Of a stretch of DNA of 13,476 nt, positions 1 to 5,352 are shown in pieces; the stretch's first letter is position 1; every line of letters starts with the position of its first letter. A model generated the notes under the pieces. The model saw only the letters and a list, made by a program, of their open reading frames with translations. It searched no databases and was not told the DNA's origin. This stretch comes from Veillonella parvula (GTDB taxonomy: Bacteria; Bacillota; Negativicutes; Veillonellales; Veillonellaceae): contig CAMUQE010000043.1 in assembly GCA_947096075.1 (NCBI GenBank), positions 1 to 13,476 of the forward strand, written 5' to 3'. The translations under genes were made by a program, and so were the position numbers.

Positions 1-16
1 TTTAATTATACCAACG

Positions 17-41
17 AAAAGGGCCCTTCGGGGCCCTTTTT
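17..41 (+). terminator. Rho-independent terminator, perfect 10-bp stem with TTCG loop
   Basis: The arms AAAAGGGCCC (17-26) and GGGCCCTTTT (31-40) are perfectly complementary around a TTCG tetraloop, and a T-run follows to position 41. This is a textbook intrinsic terminator. It most likely ends a plus-strand gene lying to the left of the window. The A-run on the other side could also let it act on the minus strand. Confidence 0.88.
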
Positions 42-56
42 GCTTAGAAATATAGA

Positions 57-102
57 AAAAAAGCAGTTAGTTGATTATATAAAATCAACTAACTGCTTTT
101 TT
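57..102. terminator. Bidirectional terminator, 20-bp perfect stem
   Basis: A perfect 20-bp inverted repeat (57-76 against 83-102, 6-nt loop) has six A's on its left edge and six T's on its right edge, so both transcripts would end in a U-tract. It is the best terminator for the minus-strand operon that ends at 274, about 170 bp away. It could also back up the terminator at 17-41. The stem core is only moderately GC-rich but is long. Confidence 0.75.
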
Positions 103-108
103 AGTGTT

Positions 109-134
109 AAGGGGCTGTTTTGTTACAGCCCCTT
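109..134. repeat. Inverted repeat, 10-bp arms, 6-nt loop
   Basis: The arms AAGGGGCTGT (109-118) and ACAGCCCCTT (125-134) are perfectly complementary with the loop TTTGTT. The stem is GC-rich but has no U-tract on either side, so it is not a standard terminator. It could be a transcript-end stabilising hairpin or part of the composite structure that follows. Confidence 0.6.
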
Positions 135-138
135 CATC

Positions 139-231
139 TAGCGGATAGTTGATTTAATAACAATCTGTACTTTCAGAAATCAGAAATTATGATCCTTTTC
201 TGGAGTGCAGATTATAGTCAACTATCCGCTA
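139..231. repeat. Nested inverted-repeat element, about 93 bp, 14-bp terminal arms
   Basis: The outer arms TAGCGGATAGTTGA (139-152) and TCAACTATCCGCTA (218-231) are perfectly complementary. Inside them lies a second imperfect stem: AATCTGTACTT near 162 pairs with the segment ending GCAGATT near 213, continuing into CAGAAA/TTTCTG with one bulge. Three of the inner pairs are G-T when read as plus-strand RNA and would be C-A mismatches in minus-strand RNA. AT-rich sequence follows on the right. It could be a small non-autonomous element, a REP-like unit or a structured RNA. No target-site duplication is visible. Confidence 0.55.
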
Positions 232-273
232 TTTTATTATTTTGTTCAATTAATTACATTATTGATGGCCTTA

Positions 274-504
274 TTAAAATGATTTTTTGCCTAGTGTAGG
301 GTGGCTACAACGTTTTAGCGTTAGGGTATCAATCATATGGACTGCTTCGTCCAATGTGATATCTTCGCGCTTCGTTGGTGTTTCTAGGACTACTAACGGA
401 TGCTCCGTGCCTACCTCACCAGAAGGCAAGTAAATATATTCTTGGTTAACATTGTCACCAAAGATATAGCCAGCTTGTAAATGTTCTTTATGAATGCGAC
501 TCAT
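274..504 (-). CDS. Small uncharacterised protein, 76 aa
   Basis: I do not recognise this protein. It is short, soluble-looking and charged, with no signal peptide or membrane segment. Its single cysteine lies near the C-terminus and the last residues are basic (KK near the end). It is supported as real by its context. A good Shine-Dalgarno (AAGGAG, 5-6 nt before the ATG) overlaps the stop codon of the metallophosphoesterase gene upstream, leaving only 9 bp between the two genes, so it should be translated by coupling with that gene. The terminator hairpins downstream fit the end of a transcription unit. No function is proposed; a partner or accessory role to the phosphoesterase is only suggested by the coupling. 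Confidence 0.65.
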   Translation of the reverse strand: MSRIHKEHLQAGYIFGDNVNQEYIYLPSGEVGTEHPLVVLETPTKREDITLDEAVHMIDTLTLKRCSHPTLGKKSF

Positions 505-513
505 GGTCTCTCC

Positions 514-1281
514 TTAGATAATTTGCTTTAGCTTAAAATCTAGATAGTCTGCAGATACCAATTCTAGTTTTGTCGTACCAAATTCCTTTGGAATCCGGTT
601 AAAAGAAATTTGATCGTGTAAGTGGCCAAAAATGCAGATATCTACGTTATATTGCTCCATGAGATCCGTAAAGCCCGAAGGTGCGTTGGACTCGTTGCAT
701 GGAGGGTAGTGTAGCAACAATAACTTTGTTACAGGAATATTTTCTATATCTATACTTAAATCAGATGTTGATGATAAATAGGCCGTTGCCTTATCCATTT
801 CCTGTAGTGCTGCTTCGGTACGCATCAGTTCTCTATCGTAAATGGATTGGTCCGTTTCAGGTGAAAAGTGTGAGTCTCCAGGACAGAGATAGGCGCGTGT
901 TCCACCGAATGCAATAAGGCGAGGGCCTTCTTCGGTTTGGATGAGCTCCGCGGTGCCGTGACCTTGTATAAAGGTAATAGCATCACCCATGAGATTGTGC
1001 ATCTTGTTTGCTGATGCCCACCAATAATCATGATTGCCGCGAATCATATATTTTTTACCAGGCATGGATGCGATTTCTTGTAAATCATAAGCAGCGTCTT
1101 CGAGGCGGAGAGCCCAGCTCGTATCACCTACGAGAAAAACGATGTCTTCATCTGTTACATTGGCATTCCAATGCTCTTTGATGCGGGCCCAGTGATCATT
1201 CCAGTGAGGGCCAAAAATATCCATCGGCTTTGAGGGAGGATTGCCAGATAGATGGAGGTCGCCGATGGCAAATACTTTCAT
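514..1281 (-). CDS. Calcineurin-like metallophosphoesterase (COG1768-type), cytoplasmic
   Basis: This 255-aa protein has the complete five-block signature of dinuclear metallophosphoesterases. The blocks are GDLH at the N-terminus (D8, H10), GDTSW (D53), GNHDYWW (N83, H84), HYPP (H191) and GHLH (H220, H222). There is no signal peptide or membrane segment, so it is expected in the cytoplasm. The motif spelling and the length fit the predicted phosphohydrolases grouped in COG1768 in Firmicutes, whose substrate I do not know. The ATG is preceded by AAAGGA at 5-6 nt. A perfect 18-bp palindrome containing a TATAAT lies just upstream (1301-1318) and may control it. Its stop codon is embedded in the ribosome binding site of the 76-aa gene that follows. 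Confidence 0.88.
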   Translation of the reverse strand: MKVFAIGDLHLSGNPPSKPMDIFGPHWNDHWARIKEHWNANVTDEDIVFLVGDTSWALRLEDAAYDLQEIASMPGKKYMIRGNHDYWWASANKMHNLMGDAITFIQGHGTAELIQTEEGPRLIAFGGTRAYLCPGDSHFSPETDQSIYDRELMRTEAALQEMDKATAYLSSTSDLSIDIENIPVTKLLLLHYPPCNESNAPSGFTDLMEQYNVDICIFGHLHDQISFNRIPKEFGTTKLELVSADYLDFKLKQII

Positions 1282-1300
1282 AAAAATCCTTTCAAATTAT

Positions 1301-1318
1301 GTATGATTATAATCATAC
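1301..1318. promoter_or_regulatory. 18-bp perfect palindrome overlapping a candidate -10 box
   Basis: GTATGATTATAATCATAC is its own reverse complement over all 18 bases. It contains TATAAT on both strands. On the minus strand this would be a -10 element placing the start of transcription about 18 nt before the phosphoesterase ATG. No convincing -35 is visible at the right distance. Perfect symmetry over a -10 suggests a repressor operator. The half-sites resemble AT-rich Fur/PerR-type sites only loosely, with no odd central base. Confidence 0.5.
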
Positions 1319-1344
1319 ACGTTCAAAATTATATGTGGTCAGAA

Positions 1345-2118
1345 CTATTTGGTTGCATGGAAGTACGGTGTAATATCGTGCATGATTTTTGCAGCTCGTT
1401 CCTCATCGCAAGTTTGAGGAATCTTGTAGCCCACATAGAGGGGCGTCGTTACATAACGAGCTACTACCTTGATGTAATCATAGCCATCTTCAAGATTGTA
1501 TACGAAATAATTATAAGACTGGCTAAAGTTGGCTACACTGTGCAATACATAGCGCAAAATTTGCTGTAGTCGAAGGGCCACAGCACGAACTGGCGCATCT
1601 GGTTTGAAGCGAATATTGTACTCAAAGAACCCGATAATTGGATGGGTGGACAAGGTGATACGCACATCCTGATCCTCGTGCAAGAGCCAGCCCTCCATAT
1701 TTTGAACCGTAATATCTTTGTGGTAATCATAATTTTCAAGACCTATGATTTGGCTGTGTGGATGGCGAATAGAGCCGCCGGACATATAGCCATAATTTTT
1801 GAAAAAGAGTACAGATTTGAACTCTTTACGCTGACGAGTTTCGCGCCACTTATCGAGACCAAATTGGAGAATGTGGGCAGCTTCATTTGTAGATAAGGTA
1901 GAAAATTCGCCTTCGTCAGTTTCCGTTTCGATAATGACGGTAGGCCAAGTTTTTTCTAATACAGGATACTTGTTCATGAGCCATATAATATGGCCTGATG
2001 TATCGAGGATATCCGTTAATTTGGAACGATCACAGAAGGGACAACGCACTTGTTCATTGCGAATATTGACGGGCTTTGTGCGCCCTAATTCGATATTAAA
2101 TCTAAGTGGTTTGTTCAT
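1345..2118 (-). CDS. DUF4931 protein, GalT/HIT-superfamily nucleotidyl-transferase-like
   Basis: This is a 257-aa protein related to galactose-1-phosphate uridylyltransferase. It shows a CPFC pair (C26, C29) typical of the GalT zinc site, FKNYG, and the catalytic-type HPHSQ motif (H119, H121, Q123). In GalT the equivalent HPHxQ histidine carries the covalent UMP. The N-terminus also carries the PFC...R pattern of DUF4931 proteins. The physiological substrate is unknown, and nothing nearby points to galactose metabolism. I chose the ATG at 2118 because AAGGAGG lies 6 nt before it. An in-frame ATG three bases earlier is too close to that site, and a TTG at 2139 would put the site inside the gene. 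It is transcribed divergently from the NUDIX gene, and its 3' end is 63 bp from the phosphoesterase start. Confidence 0.82.
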   Translation of the reverse strand: MNKPLRFNIELGRTKPVNIRNEQVRCPFCDRSKLTDILDTSGHIIWLMNKYPVLEKTWPTVIIETETDEGEFSTLSTNEAAHILQFGLDKWRETRQRKEFKSVLFFKNYGYMSGGSIRHPHSQIIGLENYDYHKDITVQNMEGWLLHEDQDVRITLSTHPIIGFFEYNIRFKPDAPVRAVALRLQQILRYVLHSVANFSQSYNYFVYNLEDGYDYIKVVARYVTTPLYVGYKIPQTCDEERAAKIMHDITPYFHATK

Positions 2119-2156
2119 CATGTGCCTCCTTCCTTGCAAGAAACTCTATATTCTTA

Positions 2157-2165
2157 ATCATACCA
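2157..2165 (-). promoter_or_regulatory. Extended -10 promoter for the DUF4931 gene
   Basis: On the minus strand this reads TGGTATGAT, an extended -10 (TGn followed by TATGAT, five of six matches to TATAAT). Transcription would start near 2150, about 30 nt before the ATG at 2118. No good -35 is visible, which is common for extended -10 promoters. Confidence 0.5.
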
Positions 2166-2192
2166 CAACTAGCGCATTCGTACATGAAATAA

Positions 2193-2201
2193 TGGTATAA
2201 T
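2193..2201 (+). promoter_or_regulatory. Extended -10 promoter for the NUDIX gene
   Basis: TGGTATAAT is a perfect extended -10. Transcription would start near 2208, giving a leader of about 28 nt that contains AAGGAGG at 2225-2231, 4 nt before the ATG. A -35 is not evident. It lies back to back with the minus-strand promoter at 2157-2165, the two -10 boxes being about 33 bp apart. Confidence 0.65.
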
Positions 2202-2235
2202 AATAGAGTATTATTTTTATGATTAAGGAGGTTCC

Positions 2236-2757
2236 ATGAAACCGACGACGCTAGTATTTCCTATTGATGAACAAAATCGTATACTTCTAGGTCGTAAAAA
2301 ACGTGGTTTTGGGGCCGATAAATATAATGGTTTCGGCGGTAAACTGGATGATGGTGAAAGCTTCCGAGAGTGTGCCATTCGCGAATTATTTGAGGAATCT
2401 GGCCTTCAAGGGCGTGCCGAAGATTTAGAGTGTGTAGCGGCTTTTGATTTTCAATTTCCTTTTGATGAAAGCTTAACACACGTAAGCTATGTGTATTTCT
2501 TGCGTACTTTCACAGGCGATGTAGAGGAAACAGACGAAATGGAGCCTCATTGGCTAGAACCGAATCAAATTCCTTATGAACATATGTGGGATGGTGACCG
2601 CAGATGGTTGCCGATGTTGTTAGAAGGTAAGAAATTAAAAGGACCTATTGTGTTTGGACGAGATAATAATATGGTGGATAAGATGGATTTGACCACTGTT
2701 GATAACGTTCTTGAAAGCGAACACTTGGCACGCATCGATCTGTATATTAACGGCTGA
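2236..2757 (+). CDS. MTH1-like NUDIX hydrolase, probable 8-oxo-dGTP diphosphatase
   Basis: This 173-aa protein has a complete NUDIX box: G35, E41, then REL-F-EESGL at 49-57, which binds the catalytic metals. Outside the box it resembles animal MTH1 strikingly. KKRGFGA is followed by NGFGGK (N31 matching the substrate-contacting Asn33 of MTH1), then ETDEM, QIPYEHMW and a W-x-x-D segment (W118, D121). The expected role is hydrolysis of oxidised purine nucleotides such as 8-oxo-dGTP in the cytoplasm. One of the two adjacent aspartates of MTH1 (D119 there) is a glycine here (G120); W-x-GD is also seen in bacterial MutX-like enzymes. A C-terminal extension of about 20 residues goes beyond the usual MTH1 length of 156. 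It has its own promoter, and mutY lies 202 bp downstream. The substrate is inferred from family resemblance. Confidence 0.85.
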   Translation: MKPTTLVFPIDEQNRILLGRKKRGFGADKYNGFGGKLDDGESFRECAIRELFEESGLQGRAEDLECVAAFDFQFPFDESLTHVSYVYFLRTFTGDVEETDEMEPHWLEPNQIPYEHMWDGDRRWLPMLLEGKKLKGPIVFGRDNNMVDKMDLTTVDNVLESEHLARIDLYING

Positions 2758-2781
2758 TACGTATAGATTATTTGCGTTATA

Positions 2782-2808
2782 TTGTCGAATATAGGTATTC
2801 TTTATACT
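2782..2808 (+). promoter_or_regulatory. Weak candidate promoter for the mutY leader
   Basis: TTGTCG (2782-2787) and TATACT (2803-2808) are separated by 15 bp, slightly shorter than ideal. It lies in the 202-bp gap between the NUDIX gene and mutY, where no terminator is visible, so mutY could equally be read through from the NUDIX promoter. Confidence 0.22.
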
Positions 2809-2907
2809 ATGCCGATGAATTTTAGAGTATACCAATTTAATTATTAACATAAATTTACTAACATCAAAATGATGGTTTGGTGGATTTTAAAATGTAAAAG
2901 GGGATAT

Positions 2908-2958
2908 ATGACCATGAGAGTGGTAATATGCTCCATAATTTATACTATTTTGAGGTAA
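2908..2958 (+). CDS. Candidate 16-codon leader peptide upstream of mutY
   Basis: A short frame, MTMRVVICSIIYTILR, begins at an ATG preceded 4 nt upstream by AAAAGGGG. It ends in TAA just one base before the mutY ATG. Its last codons contain the GAGG that serves mutY as a ribosome binding site, so ribosomes ending here would stop on top of the mutY start. The peptide is hydrophobic with two arginines, and no run of codons suggests amino-acid attenuation. It could be a coupling leader or a chance frame. The precise fit to the mutY start is the main support. Confidence 0.4.
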   Translation: MTMRVVICSIIYTILR

Positions 2959-2959
2959 T

Positions 2960-4057
2960 ATGACTGATAAAAAGAACCCAAAGTGGGTGCCACAGCTATT
3001 GGCGTGGTATGATGTGCATAAACGGGAGTTGCCGTGGCGCGATTGTGGGGACCCTTATAAGATTTGGGTTTCCGAGGTGATGAGCCAGCAGACGCGCATT
3101 GAGGCTATGAAGCCCTATTATGACAACTGGATGCGTCTATTCCCAACTTTGGAGGATTTGGCAAAGGCCTCCGAAGATGAGGTGGTTCACGCATGGCAAG
3201 GGCTTGGCTATTACAGTCGTGCTCGTAATTTACGGCTCGGTGTAAAGGATGTTGTTGAAAATTACGGTGGTATCGTGCCTCATGATCGTAAGACCATGGA
3301 GTCCCTAAAGGGCGTAGGTTCTTATACGGCTGGGGCCGTACTATCTATGGCATACAACGAACCAGAAGCGGCTGTAGATGGCAATGTATTGCGCATCTAT
3401 GCTCGTCTATATCGTATTTTTGACGATATTTTAAGCACTAAGGGTAAAAAGACTATTACAACTATCGTAGAGGAGACCTTGCCGCACGATCGACCTGGTG
3501 ACTTTAACCAAGCCTTGATGGACTTTGGCTCTGCTGTGTGCATTCCAAAAACTCCACGTTGTGGGGAATGTCCTATTGTAAATATGTGCGCTGCCTATCA
3601 ACATGAAGATACAGATAAACTGCCTGTGCGCATCAAGAAAACAAAGGTAGTAGAGGTGCCTTTATTCGTGGGCATCTTGAATTATAAAGGCTATTATTTG
3701 TTGCATAAACGGCCGAATCGTGGACTTTTACGATCCATGTGGGAGTTTCCAACTGTAGAAATGGTATCGGCCTTTGACGAAGGAGAACGAGGTCTCGAGG
3801 AATTAGTTAAGCCCCTTGGCTTTGATCTATCTTTGCAACCAGTGCTTGTAAAAGAATTAACACATATTTTCTCTCATCGAAAATGGTTTATGAAAGCATT
3901 CCGTGGCGACTTAACGTACGCAGTGGACGCTAATAATATATCGATTGCAGATATCCGCACTCAATTGCCAAAGGACTGGATGCTCATCAAGCGCGATGAG
4001 TTCGCTGACTATGCTTGGGCGGGTCCTCATGGTAAGTTGACGGAAATCGCAAAGTAA
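2960..4057 (+). CDS. mutY: A/G-specific adenine DNA glycosylase MutY
   Basis: This 365-aa enzyme removes adenine mispaired with 8-oxoguanine, the post-replicative step of the GO repair system. All parts are visible. The catalytic helix SEVMSQQTR carries E39, and a helix-hairpin-helix LKGVGSYTAG lies around 116-125. The catalytic Asp is in VDGNV (D140). The iron-sulphur cluster cysteines are C194, C201, C204 and C210 in the exact C-x6-C-x2-C-x5-C spacing. A C-terminal NUDIX-like domain starts around 230 and carries the FSH motif (304-306) that reads 8-oxoG in Geobacillus MutY. Length is normal. The start is set by GAGG 4 nt before the ATG, embedded in the end of a leader ORF. The next gene follows after 16 bp and is probably co-transcribed. 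Confidence 0.96.
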   Translation: MTDKKNPKWVPQLLAWYDVHKRELPWRDCGDPYKIWVSEVMSQQTRIEAMKPYYDNWMRLFPTLEDLAKASEDEVVHAWQGLGYYSRARNLRLGVKDVVENYGGIVPHDRKTMESLKGVGSYTAGAVLSMAYNEPEAAVDGNVLRIYARLYRIFDDILSTKGKKTITTIVEETLPHDRPGDFNQALMDFGSAVCIPKTPRCGECPIVNMCAAYQHEDTDKLPVRIKKTKVVEVPLFVGILNYKGYYLLHKRPNRGLLRSMWEFPTVEMVSAFDEGERGLEELVKPLGFDLSLQPVLVKELTHIFSHRKWFMKAFRGDLTYAVDANNISIADIRTQLPKDWMLIKRDEFADYAWAGPHGKLTEIAK

Positions 4058-4073
4058 TTTGTAGGAGCAATGA

Positions 4074-5255
4074 ATGAGAATTCTATTTAATATCATTTTT
4101 TCTGCTATCCTTGTAATAGGGTTGGTAGGATTTTGGGCTCTATTCCTCAACTTGTGGAAGCCCAAAAAGAAATGGCCTGCCTGGGTGGGCTATATAATCA
4201 TTATCGGTGCGTGGTTTGCTGCTATCCGATACTATATACTCAATCAAGTAGATTTATATGGTATGATGTACTATCCTTTGATGAATATGTTCCGTACCGA
4301 AAGCTATGGGTTCCTCTTTGGCGTATTTCTAGCGATTCCTGTATTTATCATACTTAGTCTATTATATTGGACAATCAATAAGATTTGGAGCAAAACACCA
4401 GAGGAAAATAGAACGGGGCGTCGCGCCTTCTTTAGAACTGCTGCAACTATGGTGCCGTTGGCTACTATCGGTGGCTCTAGCTATGCTGCCTTTGCGGGTC
4501 AACAAGAGGTAGTGGTAACTCATGAAAGCTTTGGCTACACGAACCTACCACCTGGGTTGAAAAACTATAAAATTGTACAACTTAGTGATATTCATATAGG
4601 ACCGAGTATCGACTTAGATGACTTTGATGAAATCCTGAAATTAGCGCTTTTACAAAAGCCTAATCGCGTTGTTATCACTGGTGACCTCATTGATAAGCTT
4701 GCATGGTTGCCGCAAGTCTGTGAAAGACTAACAACCTTTGCAAAACAAATCCCAGATGGGGTTGACTTTATATTGGGAAATCACGAGTATCATCACGATG
4801 TAAATAAGGTCCTTGATGCACTTAAACGAAATACACCTATGAATATTCTCGTGAATAGTAATATTCAAATCATGGGCGGCAAACAACCTGTATATATTGC
4901 GGGCGTTGCGTACGATAACGATCGTAAAAAGGATAACCGAGAAGCTATGATTAACAAAGCTTTGTCCGGAATTCCAGACTATGCTTTTGTTATTCTATTG
5001 GCTCATCACCCTGAGTTCTTTGAAGAATCTATTGAACGTAAAATTCCGTTGACTCTATCTGGTCATACTCACGGAGGTCAAATCGTACTCATGGGCATTC
5101 CTGTAGTACCAATTGGCACACCATATATAAAAGGTCGATACGTAGAAGAACAAAGCGTGTGCTACGTTAATAATGGTACAGGACACTGGTTCCCAATCCG
5201 TATCAACTGCCCACGAGAAATTACAGTCATTACATTCTTTGATGGAGTGGCATAA
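4074..5255 (+). CDS. Membrane-anchored metallophosphoesterase, YkuE/LpxG-like
   Basis: This 393-aa protein joins a membrane region to a calcineurin-type phosphoesterase domain. Hydrophobic helices lie at about 4-28, 38-56 and 79-101. They are followed by a GRRAFFR segment (115-121) and a fourth, weaker hydrophobic stretch to 141, which together resemble a twin-arginine signal inside the chain. The catalytic blocks are SDIHIG (D172, H174), GDLID (D204), GNHEYHH (N236, H237), AHHP (H311) and GHTHGGQ (H331, H333). Basic residues after helix 1 (KPKKK) and before helix 4 suggest an extracytoplasmic catalytic domain. Related proteins include Bacillus YkuE (a Tat substrate) and chlamydial LpxG (lipid A pathway); the true substrate here is unknown. 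AGGAG lies 6 nt before the ATG. It probably forms an operon with mutY and ends at the terminator at 5263. Confidence 0.88.
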   Translation: MRILFNIIFSAILVIGLVGFWALFLNLWKPKKKWPAWVGYIIIIGAWFAAIRYYILNQVDLYGMMYYPLMNMFRTESYGFLFGVFLAIPVFIILSLLYWTINKIWSKTPEENRTGRRAFFRTAATMVPLATIGGSSYAAFAGQQEVVVTHESFGYTNLPPGLKNYKIVQLSDIHIGPSIDLDDFDEILKLALLQKPNRVVITGDLIDKLAWLPQVCERLTTFAKQIPDGVDFILGNHEYHHDVNKVLDALKRNTPMNILVNSNIQIMGGKQPVYIAGVAYDNDRKKDNREAMINKALSGIPDYAFVILLAHHPEFFEESIERKIPLTLSGHTHGGQIVLMGIPVVPIGTPYIKGRYVEEQSVCYVNNGTGHWFPIRINCPREITVITFFDGVA

Positions 5256-5262
5256 TAACTAG

Positions 5263-5295
5263 AAAACCCCGATACATAATGTATCGGGGCTTTTT
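5263..5295. terminator. Bidirectional terminator between convergent genes
   Basis: CCCCGATAC (5267-5275) and GTATCGGGG (5281-5289) form a 9-bp stem with a 5-nt loop. It is flanked by AAAA on the left and TTTTT (5291-5295) on the right. It ends the mutY-phosphoesterase unit and, read on the minus strand with its four U's, also fits fumC, whose stop codon is at 5353. Confidence 0.9.
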
Positions 5296-5352
5296 CCGTT
5301 CATTTGAGGTATGAGAGGATGTTACAGATATGTCATAGAGATGAGAGAGATT

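Noticed and set aside
1252..1569. Plus-strand frame spanning the gap after the phosphoesterase gene
   Set aside because: It overlaps the well-supported DUF4931 gene, has no ribosome binding site and resembles no family.
2119..2139. Longer N-terminus (TTG start at 2139) for the DUF4931 gene
   Set aside because: The AAGGAGG ribosome binding site would lie inside the coding region. The ATG at 2118 has correct spacing from it.
3911..4165. Minus-strand frame across the mutY/phosphoesterase junction
   Set aside because: It is antisense to two solid genes and has no independent support.
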